From contig OX335656.1 in assembly GCA_946894095.1 (NCBI GenBank), positions 7,703,001 to 7,767,000 of the forward strand: 64,000 nucleotides of DNA, given 5' to 3'. The position numbers and the translations under genes were made by a program. The stretch is from Incurvaria masculella. Taxonomy: Eukaryota; Arthropoda; Insecta; Lepidoptera; Incurvariidae. The notes under the pieces were generated by a model. The model saw nothing but the letters and a program-made list of their open reading frames with translations, did no database searches and was not told the DNA's origin. The first letter of the stretch is position 1. Every line of letters starts with the position of its first letter. This document shows positions 47,116-59,039 of the stretch, in pieces.

Positions 47116-47462
47116 AGTCTAAGTTGTCACCTAAATTGGCGTTACGGCAAACCGATCGACTGGCGTTTTCAAATGTATGGAGAAATTGATGAGCGCGCGC
47201 AGCGGGCGTTAAGCGAACTAACATTTGCGAGTCCGAGCTTGATTTGACAGCTTACTCAACGTTGCCGTAAATACGTCGACGTTGCCGTTTACGTCCACTC
47301 CGCGTTTTCATACAAATCGGAAGTCCGCGTTTGACTTTGACAGCTTGAAGAAGTAAAACCACAGAATATCTAGTAAAAACTTGTATGGAGTTTGGAGAAA
47401 ACGCCAGTCGATCGGTTTGCCGTAAACGCCAATTTCGGTGAGAACTCAGACTGCCCACTCTG
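47116..47462. mobile_element. 347-bp MITE with ~55-bp inverted ends
   Basis: Left AGTCTAAGTTGTCACC through CCGATCGACTGGCGTTTTC is matched by GAAAACGCCAGTCGATCGG through GTGAGAACTCAGACT at the right end. No gene inside. Confidence 0.75.
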
Positions 47463-47650
47463 AATGAATGAATGAATAAATTATTTATTGTGCAATAGAA
47501 AACAAGTACAATTACAAAAACAATTCGAAACAACAACAAAATTGCACAAAGGCGGACTTATCACTAGGAGTGATTTCTTCCAGTCAACCTTTGGGGTGAT
47601 GAGGAGAGACAATCTAAAATGTAGGTAGGTACACAATAGCAATTTGAAAG
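47463..47650 (-). mobile_element. LINE 3'-end fragment
   Basis: On the minus strand GGTTGACTGGAAGAAATCAC followed by GATAAGTCCGCCTTTGTGC is a familiar lepidopteran LINE 3'UTR sequence. It ends in AATAAATAATTTATTC and GAAT repeats at its right-hand junction with a MITE. Confidence 0.65.
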
Positions 47651-48539
47651 GAAAATAATAAAGCAAATAAAATAAAAATATATACATACAGTATAAACAT
47701 ACATAAACCATAATTTACATAACAATACAAGCATACTTTGAATAAAATAAACTAATATATATAATACAATATACTAAAATATATTTTTCTATATATATAA
47801 AATATAATTTTCTTCGTAGTAATATTTTCTCAAAGCTGGAAAATTTACCGATTAGGTACTATGGAATAACTCTATGCAAAGTTTCAATTAAACATTTGCC
47901 CTTCATGATTTATGAGTATAAGTCACTCCCCCAATTCCCCAAAATTTTCAAAGGAAAATCCGTTAAAATCCGGAATAGGAACCATGTTTTCACTGAAAAT
48001 AATATAAATATACTAATAATAATTTATAATGGGCGTCCCGAGTCGTGCGCCATCTCGCGTGCGCCACGTCGTGCATCCTAGGATATTATATGTTCTGTGG
48101 TGCGTCGCGTCGCCATCTCCCGCCCGACTCGGCGCGGCGCCACATCCCTGATTTATGTATCTACTGATCCAACGGCACCGCATCAGCACCCTCTCCATCC
48201 TTTACACATTGTCACTCTAAAAATAAACGGGACGGGCAGGAGTCGTGTTTATTTCGAGCTACTTAGTTTCAGTTGCTGGACGGGAGTTTTTGATTTATTA
48301 CATTTCGCATTACACTAAAATAAACTCTTACCTATGGCAAAATCGGAGAAAATCATATTATCGGCGAATGTCACCCAAAACTTTTTCTGATTATTTTCAA
48401 AATCTGATTATAATGATTCAATGTAAATACCGTTGAATAACCTCCAATAAAAATTAATCGAATAAAAAAAATATGATGAGATACCTAAGCCGCGATAAGT
48501 GAAGGCAAGATGTCACTGTCCCAGTCAATGTTCTGTGGC

Positions 48540-48860
48540 GCACGAGCATTTTGTGACACCACCACTGGTGGAAGTGGTCCGCTTGCTAACAATCTACGGT
48601 ATTCGATCAACAAGGTTAAGCAACCCTGGGCGAGCTTGGGTTCTGGATGGGTGATCGTTCGACCATTGAGGCTAGCCGTGGTTCAAAATCCACGTAAAAC
48701 TGTAGGTCTTGTCTTACTTACGTGCATAGAGGTGAAGATGAAAAAGGAATCCTTTTTCATGTAAGATGACACCTAGTTCCTTCCTATACGGTGTTATAGG
48801 GTTGATATCATGTTAGTAACTATTTCTTATTCTGTGATAGTAAGTGTGGTATTAGACTTG
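48540..48860 (+). mobile_element. Degenerate 5S-headed SINE
   Basis: GGTTAAGCAACCCTGGGCGAG and TTCTGGATGGGTGATCG retain the 5S-like core, followed by CCGTGGTTCAAAATCCACG and a shortened, rearranged body. It is older than the copies at 12043 and 52574. Confidence 0.7.
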
Positions 48861-49189
48861 AATGGAAGCCAACGACTCATCTCGCGCGGAGAAGAGGCCG
48901 GGAGAAGAGGGAGACCATGGTAAATTACTTTCGCCCGGTTCCACTGCCTCCAATTACAAAAATCCTAAAGTTATCTCTTTCAGTTACACCATATAAATAT
49001 GCAACGTAACCGAAAGATAACTATCGGATTTCAGGTAGCTGGAGGTGGTTTGCCGGGTAAACATTTAATTTAATTTATTTATACATCTTCTGGTAGTCAA
49101 ACTACACTCATGTCACAATTGGACTGACACGCAGATTCGATCAACTCGGTAAAGAAGAACCCGCAAAGAATCTTCTGAATCTTAGGCTG

Positions 49190-49527
49190 AGATAAATAGT
49201 CATAACAGAAACTAAGAATAACGAAAAGTAGTACTTTGTGACGTCAATTTGCATTACTTTGAGATTGCGTCCATACAAAATGTGTCAAAATATCGTCACA
49301 AAGTACTACTTTTCATTATTAGTCTTAGGCTGAGATAAATAGTCGTAACAGAAACTAAGACTAACGAAAAGTAGAACTTTGTGACGTCAATTTGCATTAC
49401 TTTGAGATTGCGTCCTTACAAAATGTGTCAAAGTGACGTCACAAAGTACTACTTTCCGTTAGTCTTAGTTTCTGTTACGACTATTTATCTCAGCCTTAGT
49501 TTCTGTTACGACTATTTATCTCAGCCA
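49190..49527. mobile_element. Foldback element, two partly overlapping tandem copies
   Basis: Arms of about 60 bp (GGCTGAGATAAATAGTCG...GACGTCA and the inverse) enclose GCATTACTTTGAGATTGCG. A first copy (49193-49324) has lost its right arm tip; the second (49328-49495) is complete and is followed by a repeated 31-bp arm end. Confidence 0.7.
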
Positions 49528-50226
49528 TAGTGATTGATCTAAAAATAATTACTTATCATTTCTTTTTATGTTGTAATAATTTCTTTTTTTTAATAACTTG
49601 CCGTCTTTTCCTTTTATTGAGTTTGGAAAGGGTCCGCACATTCTTTGAAAACTTTCAAAGGGTCCATCATTACAAAAGGGTTAAGAATCCCTGAACTAAT
49701 AGGTGGGTAGGGTTTTCGATATCCAGTGGGTGCTCCTCTCTCTTATCAAAATGCATAGTTACGTTTTCGAGAATTTTTTTTCAATCGGGTCGAAATTGGG
49801 AAATATGTAAGTATATGGATTAAGGGAAATTTCTGCAAACCGACCTGGCAACGTCTGCGTAGAACAGAAGAAACGAATGAGACACGATTCAATTTAGATT
49901 GATTCTCGGTATTATGCTGTAACTGCACTTTGGCAGTTTTCCCGCGCTGTCGTGTTGGCAACGATCGTGGACAGGATTTAAAATATCATTTTGTCTTAGA
50001 AAATACCCATGAGATTAAATTTCTTGGAAGTTTTTTAAAACACGTCAAAACTGTGCTTGAATAAAATACAAATGCAAGGCTAGGAAAATAAGTATTCACG
50101 GCACGAGTATACATATGTCCAGAGGCCAGGTTATTTAAATTATTTTAATCAATGTCACCTCGTTTAGTGGCAATAGACATCCTAGTCCACATATAACTGA
50201 TTTGAGTGTTCTGTGGGTGTTTAAAC

Positions 50227-50348
50227 TATTGTCTAAGATTGGCTTACCACAGTTATTTTCGCCTTGAAAATGAGCTGCACGGGACAGTTCGAAACGTCGG
50301 CCAGAAGGACCGAGGAAAATAACTGTGGTAAGCCAATCTTAGACAATA
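50227..50348 (+). mobile_element. Perfect 34-bp inverted repeat around a hammerhead-like motif
   Basis: The arms 50227-50260 and 50315-50348 are exact complements beginning TATTGTCTAAGATTGG. The 54-bp loop contains TTGAAAATG, a 6-bp stem GAGCTG/CAGTTC, then GAAACGTCGGCC. The layout matches the motif at 22618-22661 (variant of the CTGA-GA...GAAAC-GTC order), with the first core block changed. It is probably a Penelope-type remnant. Confidence 0.6.
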
Positions 50349-50464
50349 ATCCTAGTCCACGTTTCAACTCTGACGAAAATCGTGGCGAAAGTCAGTAATA
50401 TGTGATTACAGTACCGTAGTAGTAGTAGTAGATTTAAAATAATTAAATAGACGCACATACACAG

Positions 50465-51180
50465 ATATGTTGCTGCTTCACAAGATTGTTAATGGAGATA
50501 ACATAGATCCATTACGTTGCCCAACTTTTAACACAAGAAAGCCATAACTCTTTCAAGTCAATCATTCTAATACTATGTACGCAAAACATTCAGTAATCAA
50601 TCGCTGCATGGGTACCCATAATAATGATTTCGTGGACATTGATTCAAGGAAAAGCTTACCCCAAATTTCGGATAATTACTCTGCGCAACGGCAACCTTGA
50701 TTTTGAGTGAGTATTGCACTCACCGCTCACACAATGCCCCCTCCCAATTCTTTAATTTTTTAGTACTCGCCATCATACTATCATAAAACCGATTACATAT
50801 AGATACACACATACACACATAACACACGTACGGCAAATGTTGCTTCTTGTATAACTTTTGTTTCGTTTTTGTTCTGTTTTGGTAAAAAGTTTACATTTTC
50901 TTACTAATTAGGCTATATTTTATTTTGGTTGTTAATTTGTCATCAATATCGGGGTCAAGAGAAATGACTTTTATTTGTTATACTTTTTAGTTAGTTTTTT
51001 AAACGTTTTTCTTTATTATTGATTACATTTTCTTGTTGGTACGTAATGGTAATAAATGGGAATTGTTTTTGGGGGTAGCATAAGCATAAATAATATGTCT
51101 TATTATATTTGAATGTGTTCGTATGTACCTATGTTACCGCTGTTAATTCTCTTGAATAAAAAAAATAAATAAAAAAAAAT
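50465..51180 (+). pseudogene. LINE ORF2 C-terminal remnant with 3'UTR and A-rich tail
   Basis: Peptides LLLHKIVNGDNIDPLRCP and VINRCMGTHNNDFVDID, with an internal stop, resemble the last part of a LINE reverse transcriptase. The 3'UTR continues to the A-rich tract at 51157-51179. The copy is decayed. Confidence 0.5.
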
Positions 51181-51717
51181 CCAAGAAAGCCTATTACCAC
51201 TAAACCAAATGACATAGATTATTTTGTTTTATTATATTTTTTATTATTTTTAAAAGAACTGGAATAAGCTGGCCTTTCGCCCAGTGGCCGCTTGACGTTG
51301 AGTTTCGGGACACCCTGAATATGATTTCCAACCAAATAGAAGTCTTGGTTAGCAACGAGCAAAAAGATTCCTGAATTCGAAATTTGAGGCCGTAGTGCAA
51401 GAGGGGCGGAAATTGCGTGCCTACGGTAGGTGTTATTAATTTAAAATTAGAAGATGATATCCGGGTATATTCCATAAATTATTTTACGTAATACGAGTAA
51501 GAATAATGTATATTTAGTCAAAGAATAGAACAGGCCAATGAGCATGTATTTAGGTATATCTTGGAAGCATGTTTTCTTGCGGTGGAAAGTGTGATAAGTA
51601 CATTGAAAGAAGCGTGAGTGCCGGAAAGGGTCGAGTAAACGGCGCAAGGAATTCCGTTATGAAAAGCCTGGCGATTACGCATACAGAAAGGATCAGACGC
51701 GCGCTCTTCAATTTCTC

Positions 51718-51784
51718 CATACATTTGAAAACGCCAGTCGATCGGTTTGCCGTAAACGCCAATTTAGGTAACAACTGAGACTAC
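51718..51784. mobile_element. Solo end of the same MITE family
   Basis: GAAAACGCCAGTCGATCGG to GTAACAACTGAGACTACAG repeats one terminal arm of the element at 47116-47462; the partner arm is absent. Confidence 0.6.
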
Positions 51785-51969
51785 AGGCTCAGAAACCGAA
51801 TCTCGATTGCATGGGGAGGCGCGCGTAGCCTAGCCACACAAAAGTAACGTCTCGTCGGAGAGTGAGTACCGTTATGAATACTACTGATTTTCTCGAGTTC
51901 CGCAATAACACGAAGGACTACGAACATTCGAACGTCTACTTACTTTCCCGGCCTATCATCCTCGCTGTT

Positions 51970-52200
51970 TGGCTTCTACGTAAAACTGCATTCCTTACTT
52001 CCTAGGTCGCAAGGTTAATCCTCTGAGGTTGGTACAATCGCATTCAATGAACAATAATCGAAACGGAAACATATATTCTCCGTGTTTTTTATCCAGTTCA
52101 GTTTAGCCTTAGCGATATAAGGAAGGTCCTGGCATCACACCTAGCTCCCATTTGGTGTGTCAGACTAATATCATGACGGTTGGTGTGGTATTCTAGTTAA
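51970..52200 (+). mobile_element. SINE body and tail fragment (5' truncated)
   Basis: It starts at TACGTAAAACTGCATTCC and continues through the shared body with several substitutions to GGTGTGGTATTCTAG. The head is missing. Confidence 0.7.
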
Positions 52201-52573
52201 TATAAAACATAATTGGCTACGACCGACCGCTAGATTTCACGTTATCTTTCAGAGTATACGTACGATCTTGGAAAAGATCTAGCGACTGATCCGATGGGCT
52301 GGTCGGGTTCCCCGGACCTGTCCGCGGAGCAGTCGGGAGATCAGATCCGGTAGAAGTAGGACGGGCGTGTCAGGGGGAAACACGCTCGAAGCTTGCCAAT
52401 TTGTCGCCCACGCGCCACGCTCCGAGCACCACGCCACGCAGAAAAAAATATCGGTGGTCAAATGTTACTGGATTCGTTCAGTTGCCGGAAAAAGCGTGTT
52501 AGATGATAATGCATATACTTTATCGCTGTTTGACGTACCTATCTCTTAGATGAAAAAGAAAACCTACCTACCT

Positions 52574-52953
52574 GTCAGCCGCAGTGGCCCAGTGGCGCGA
52601 CACTTCGGCGATCGCTCTCCGAAGTTAAGCAACGCTGGGTCCTGTCTGGTCTTGAATGGGTGACCATTCGACCGTTGAGAGAGGCTGGCCGTGGTTCGGA
52701 TTCCACGTTAAACTGTAGGGCCCCTTCCTTATTTACTAGGTGGTAGGGTAAATCCCGCCCGGGTTGGTACCATTGCATTGGATGAACGATGGTCGAAGCG
52801 GCAATGAAAATTGTTCGTGTTCTCCATCCAGTTCAATGTAGCCGTGCAATATAAGGAAGGTCCTGGCATGGCACCTAGTTCCCATGTGGTGTGTTGGGCT
52901 AATACCATGACAGAAGGTGTGGTATTAGCCATCCATGTCCAGTCACATAAAAA
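52574..52953 (+). mobile_element. SINE with 5S rRNA-derived head
   Basis: Near-identical to the copy at 12043, including CCGAAGTTAAGCAACGCTGG, GAATGGGTGACC, the B-box-like GGTTCGGATTCC and the A-rich end after CCAGTCACATAAAAAAAA. High similarity over the full length implies recent activity of this subfamily. Confidence 0.88.
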
Positions 52954-54164
52954 AAACCTGAATGAATTTTAATCTCAGTTGAACGTGAAAACATTCGAAA
53001 TCTCTAAAACTATTGAACCAAGAAACGTACAATTTACACAGTGGCTTTGCACATGCGAACATGGCAAGGATTATTCTAAAATTAAATTGCGAAGGAGTAA
53101 AAGAGGTTAAAATGAACGAATTTTTATATAAAACTGATTCATTAAACACGAAATCTCCGGAACCGCTTAAATTAGAAATGTACAAATTTTAACAGAAATG
53201 CTCGCTAAGAAAGGTTTTTTGCCATTCAGTTGCTAATAGGTAAAAGAGGCCAAAATGAACGCATTTTCAGATGACACACGAAATCTCTAGAACCATTAAA
53301 CCAAGAAACGTGAACATTTCATAGTGACTTAGTTGTATGGTAAGCATAGCACCTGTATAAGTATACTTTCGAAATCTAACTGAGGGGAGTATACGCGAGC
53401 AAAATGTGCAAACTCTCACATACTACTCGTGCCTGATTTGAAATAATTCTAATTAGGTCCTGGAAAAGGTGCCCGGCTACGCCAATGGGCTTTCGCCCCT
53501 TCACATGGGGCGGAGAAATCGATGCTTTTATGGCGCACGCCCGGACCCCACCGTGCCCGACAATGGGCATGAGCTTTCGAAATTTCACGGGGGCTGCAAA
53601 CCATTCCGGCCGGCCAGGTGTTTCTTTACACAATTCGTTTAAAGGTCCCCGGGTGGTACTTTGAAGAAATGTATCGGTAGAGAGTCGATTACATAGTTAG
53701 ATTTACATAGATAGATTACATGAAGAATGAACAGGATCGGTTGGTTCTTGTTTTCGGAATGTCGACAGTGAATTTGAATTATCTACCTGTTCTGCGTCGA
53801 GCGATGGTAGAAAGGTCCCGTCCGGACAGCGTTATGCAGCTCCGACGAGTATCTCTGGCCGACCAGGTGGTTTTCACACCATGTTGAAAAAATATGATTG
53901 CAACGATTACATTTTTTTTTTTTTTTTGAAACAGAGGTCCCGAGCGCAATAGGGTGAGCATAGGGGCATCCCCACATCCCCATAGCATGAGTTAGTCCCG
54001 CGCCGGGAACGAAATTGACCCGATTGACCCGAGCGGAGCCAGGAACCTCAGCTAGTCTTACTATAGAATATGAAAACACCGATTGCAGTAGTGCCATAGG
54101 CAGTACTATGGATTAGCAATAAACAACAAACAATTTGATTTTTTTTGGAAAACTAAATAAATAA

Positions 54165-54420
54165 TGAGCATTTTTTTTTCAAATTCAAATTCAATTTATT
54201 TTCCAAAAACACACGTATATACATAATTAACTAAAAAAAAAACAATATGTTATAATACATTTTACAAAAATCTACCAGTAGTTAATAAAATTATACGTTG
54301 CAGCCTACAGAAGAGCTAAATTCTGTGTAGTAGGCCGCATTAGGTATAGCACATAAAAGTACATTAAAAAGTAATGGTGAACGCACACTGTACTGTCTAT
54401 CGTATGTTGTAGAATATGAT
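54165..54420 (-). mobile_element. LINE-like 3' tail
   Basis: AAATTCAAATTCAATTTATT at 54181, with the TAGGCCGCATTAGG block beyond, resembles the 3' end of jockey-like LINEs on the minus strand. No coding sequence is recognisable. Confidence 0.4.
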
Positions 54421-55974
54421 GAGTTGAATGTATTATCCATTTTATGTATTATAAGCGTGAATGTGAGGCATTGTTAGGGAGTTTGTGTGTGTATGTGTGG
54501 GTGTATGTGAGGGTGTGTTTGTTTGTGCAAGGTTTTTTTTTATTTTTTATTTGATATTTATTTATTATTTATTGTATACTGACCATGTATGACCATGTAC
54601 TGTGTATTTCCACAAAACTGATATCAGCGTGCCAGTTTGCCCGGTAGGTACAATTTACGAGGAAAAATATCACGATTCCCCCGACATCATTGGCTCCTGG
54701 CCAACACAACTGTTCAAGTACAATCAACTCTTCATTCACGCCGTCCTGCCCCGTACCTTGTCGGTGCTATGCCGCCCGACGCAGCCTCTGGCACTAAACT
54801 TATGATTCCCTTAATTATGGTGTTATCAAATCTAAATATATAACCTGATTTTAAAAGATACAGTATGATTTAGGGTTTATCAGTCAACAGCGTAGGATGT
54901 TTGTACATGGAAATTGATGGCATTAGTGTCGTGTCGTGGCAGCAGCCATTCCTAAAGATCATTGCCTAAAGATGTATAAATTTACTGACGTAATTACCAC
55001 AAAGTAAAATGTATAAGAGAGATGTGATGGTTTATTTAGTGAAGTCACTGCGTAAGCACTATAACTTATAATGTGTGCTAAAGTTTCCAAACGACATTGA
55101 CAATGACCAAATTAAAATCAGAGGCGAAGGGCTAATCAGAGAATTTCCTGATTTATTTAACGAAAATCAGTCACGATGCCGTGATTTCATGTTGGACATT
55201 CGCGCGAGCGGAGCGTCTTAAAAAAATCCAAAGTGCACAGGATCACCGTGCACAAGTGCAACAAGTGCACAGGTTGCTTTTACGCGAGCGGAGCTTCTAA
55301 ACTTTCAAACTGCATAGGAGTGATCCAAAGAGTTCAGAAAAGTAGCTGCGCTCTTTCTCTTGATTCTCTCTCTACTGCGTGATTCGTTCTGCCGTCAACA
55401 GGCGCCATCTATTATATGATGTGACTAACATTTTGATTTTTTTAGTTATGGCCTGGCAAAGGGGAAGAAAACACTAAACATGTCGCATGTGCGTCCTCAC
55501 CATAAAAACGTTGAAACTGTCATTCCTGTAAAGTTTGATTTACGAGTTTTAAGATGAAAGTGGTATTATGATGCAGTTAGAATAAGGCGTAGAGGAAAAG
55601 AAGATTTTGTTTGTCTTCAAACAAGTTTAAATGAAATTGTCCAGCACAAAGTATGAAACGTAATATTATAGATTATGTTTTTGTTATATTTCCTTTCCCA
55701 CGACTTCTTTTGATTTTCAATTTACCTTCGCTGGTGCAAGCAGCGATCTGACTTCTTCGTTTCGTTGATCGTTTTGATTCGTTAAAAAGGCGTTCTTTGA
55801 TTTCTATCACACACGTTCGTTGAAAACGAAAGAAAAAGATGATTATACATTTCAGTTTTTGTTGCCATACGCCAACCATGGAGGTAACGAAATTACATTC
55901 TTCACCTACATGAAGCCAACTCGAAAGTATTCTGTCCTACATCCCGATTGCAGAAATTGCAGAGACTGCACGGG

Positions 55975-56062
55975 AGTTACTATGGTAAGCTACCTCGCCG
56001 GGTGAACAGGTAAATGAGCGTCTTCGACAGTTAGCATGGTACGAAATGCAAATAAACGCTGC
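55975..56062. mobile_element. Half copy of the palindromic MITE
   Basis: CTCGCCGGGTGAACAGGTAA followed by GACAGTTAGCATGGTACG. Confidence 0.5.
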
Positions 56063-57738
56063 ATCATCCTCAAGGTCCTGACGGCGCCGCCGCCAGCGGC
56101 ACGCGGACATCCCGGTTGGCGGCCAGCTGCCGCCGGCTGCAGTTTCGTAAATCGGAATAATGCCACATAAATCACCATTAACCATCAGAACTCGCAAATA
56201 GCTTCGCTTCAGTGAATGGATACAATCACGAGGCGAAAGACGTGGTGATTGACTAACAAATTGAGACCTATTGATATCAGATTGTATCAGAACCATTGAC
56301 TTATATATTACTTATCAGAACCATTGTTTTGTGCGAACTAATGGATATGCAGGTTGACCGAGGTTTGATTAGGTTAGGTTAGGTGTCATGTCCCGGGTCA
56401 TTCCGGGTGCACCCCATTTCAAAAACCCGCTTCCTCTGCTTTAGTTACCACTTTTGCCATTCCTCGTTAGCCTTACTGACTCCTATTCCCATTACAACAC
56501 GACACGACTGATCGACAAGGGCCGCCGATTCAGTTGTCCCGACTACATATACAATACATGTCACGATCCTTCAATATTCCTGACCGAACCTCGGACATAT
56601 GTACTGTATATCACACGGAGATGTTTAACGAATCCTGAAAACGATTAACGAAACGAATAAGTGAGATCGCGGCTTATGTTTTCAAGAGGAAGTTTGATCC
56701 ACAGACCTGGCAGCGCGCTATCTATTTCTATTTCTATGGTTTGACCAGTGTGGTTTTTGTTCATTTGTATTTCACCATAGTAATATTCAAATACGGTATC
56801 TTTCTTTTTTTTAAAGGTGGTTAAATCTCAATTTAGGGATCCACGGAGGAGCTCCTTTTTGTTCCTTTTCAACAAAGTAAAATTCGAGATTTTAAATCTA
56901 AATAGGTAGGTGTTTCCGTTTGCGCTCTCAGTGACGGAAAAGGAAAAGCGAAAAAGTACAATAATCGGACACAAAAGTAAGGTATAATCTAAACTTTGAA
57001 CCTTGAATATAGTACCCAGTATGTTCTCGGTAGCTTGATGCATAGGGAAGAATAAGTACCTCCTGTAGGATTACTCATGGAACGAAAACGAGAAGTTCTC
57101 ACACGATAATCATAGTTCTTCGAGTGAGAGCTTCTCGTGTTATTTCCATAAGTAACAGGGAGTAAATCGAGAGGAACGAAAACGAGAATGCTCACACGAG
57201 TGGCTGCCTTTCTCCCCAGGAGAAAAAAAAACGGTCAAGCGTGAAATTGTTGACGTGCCGAGGGTCCCGTCACTGGACATGGATATGGAAGAAATTCGTC
57301 CTCGCGTGATTATTATTTTGCAATTTCACACTAAATGAGTGAGCTTTTTCTCAAAAAGTATGACGTTATCAGTAAAAGTTATTAGTCGGTGCACAACTTC
57401 TTAAGTGTACCTCAATTACTATTTTTTTCAGAATTGTAATGCAACCGTTAATAGGAAAACGATTCGGATAACATGCGTGTGACAAAAGGGTCCCTTTTTT
57501 CGCTTCTTGCGACGACGGGCCGGGCCCCTTATAATGTGCACCTACATTTATTCTACATTGTAGACGATATCCACTCGCTCTCGCAAGCGAGTTCCTGGCT
57601 ACAATTTTCAAGATTAGTTCGGCTAACGTAAATGTATCTATATATACCAACAATGTACCAGCTATATATTAACCATGCAGCAATTATTTTCATGCTTTCT
57701 TTTTGAGTTAATCTCAAACCAATAAACTTAAACAGTGC

Positions 57739-58965
57739 TATTCAGAGTGGGCGGCAGAATCCCGTTTTAATGCCGTTTTTACTAATCTCGGACCACAACT
57801 TAATACGAGATCAATGAAAGATAATCTCGGACTAACTTATATTGCGGTTTACCATTTCATATGGAAATACTGAATAGTTGATGCTTTGTTTGTGCTTTCC
57901 TGCACACCATGTGCCCTTTACTATTCTCTCCATACTCTTTGTCATATTACTGGTCGAGACAGCACTAGTGCCTGGTGAAGCTGTCACTAGCAATAAGATG
58001 TATTGGCAATCAGCTGTTCAAACTTTAATGGCCGCCGTTAGCACGGGCTTAGTCCGGACTAAATAACATTTTCCCGACCTTAATAATTGACGTTGTAAAC
58101 TGACAGCCGGCTATGAATATATGTTAATGTTTAATAGTGTATTTCTTCAAATTTCTCAAGATCAACCATTTTGCAACATTATCAACAGCAGATATCGATT
58201 GAAACAATGTCTTATTCACAGCGGCGACCACAGAATAGACCAATACTCGTACCTGTCAAAAGACAATTCATGAATGAAACTAGTCTCGGACTATTTCTTA
58301 ATACGAGATAAGGCCACACTTCTATTCCGAGTGCAATACTAGTCACGTACTGTTAGACCGCGGCTTAACATTTCTTTTGGCAATATTTAATCATTGCTGG
58401 CTTGTTTGTGCTCTCCTTTAATCTTAACATAAGCATATTGCTTATCTCGTCTTACTCTTTCTCACATTACTGATTGAGACAAAACTACTATTTTGTTTAA
58501 AAGCCGTCACTAGCTACCCCACATCAAGAATCACATTCCCAAACGCGCACAGAATAGAAGCATGTGTGCCTATGTTATATAGGCATATAATTTTAATAAA
58601 TTTGTATGCTCTTATATAATATTGTTCTATGGCTATGTTCTGATCGACCTAATAAACTCATGCCACGGTGTAACTATGCATAACACGTCTGCGGCCACTT
58701 TCCACAGGATTTGGTAGGAGAATGAAGCGGAATGTTTCCTTTATTCATTGTCATTATATGAACCCAACACGCCAATTTTCATTGCCACTTCGACCATAGT
58801 TCGTTCAATGCGAAGGTACCAACCTGGGTGTGATACCCACCACCCTACCTAGGTAAGGAAGGGAGGGGACTTACAGGTCAACGAGGAGTCCGAACCACAA
58901 ACGACGGATTCCTTAGTTAGGTCTACTACTAGGTCTATCACGTGTAATCCGTCCACTCTGAATAC
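57739..58965. mobile_element. Possible longer element with TATTCAGAGTGG ends
   Basis: TATTCAGAGTGGGCGG on the left and CCGTCCACTCTGAATA on the right are inverted ends about 1.2 kb apart. Inside are repeated 'CTCGGACTA...ATACGAGAT' blocks and a SINE fragment. It could also be several short MITEs in a cluster. Confidence 0.4.
58765..58912 (-). mobile_element. SINE body fragment
   Basis: Minus-strand GTTCGGACTCC, then CCCTTCCTTACC, ACCAACC-type GGTTGGTACC and the CGAAGTGGCAATGAAAATTG block mark the shared SINE body. It lies inside the larger inverted-repeat region at 57739-58965. Confidence 0.6.
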
Positions 58966-59039
58966 TACTGTGTTTTGACGATATTGGTGCATTGCAAAAA
59001 TATATTCTTTGCTAATACTACAATGCCCACAAACGAAAA

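Larger units (their letters stand above)
52954..57738. other. Intergenic DNA with small repeats, no gene recognised
   Basis: CGAAATCTCTA(A/G)AAC(T/C)ATT blocks recur at about 52997 and 53280 with a shorter form at 53150, an old local duplication. A LINE tail lies at 54165-54420, a MITE half copy at 55975-56062 and three TTAGG units at 56369-56383. No coding sequence is supported. Confidence 0.4.

Noticed and set aside
56369..56383. Interstitial telomere (TTAGG) tract
   Set aside because: Only three units; too short to distinguish from chance.
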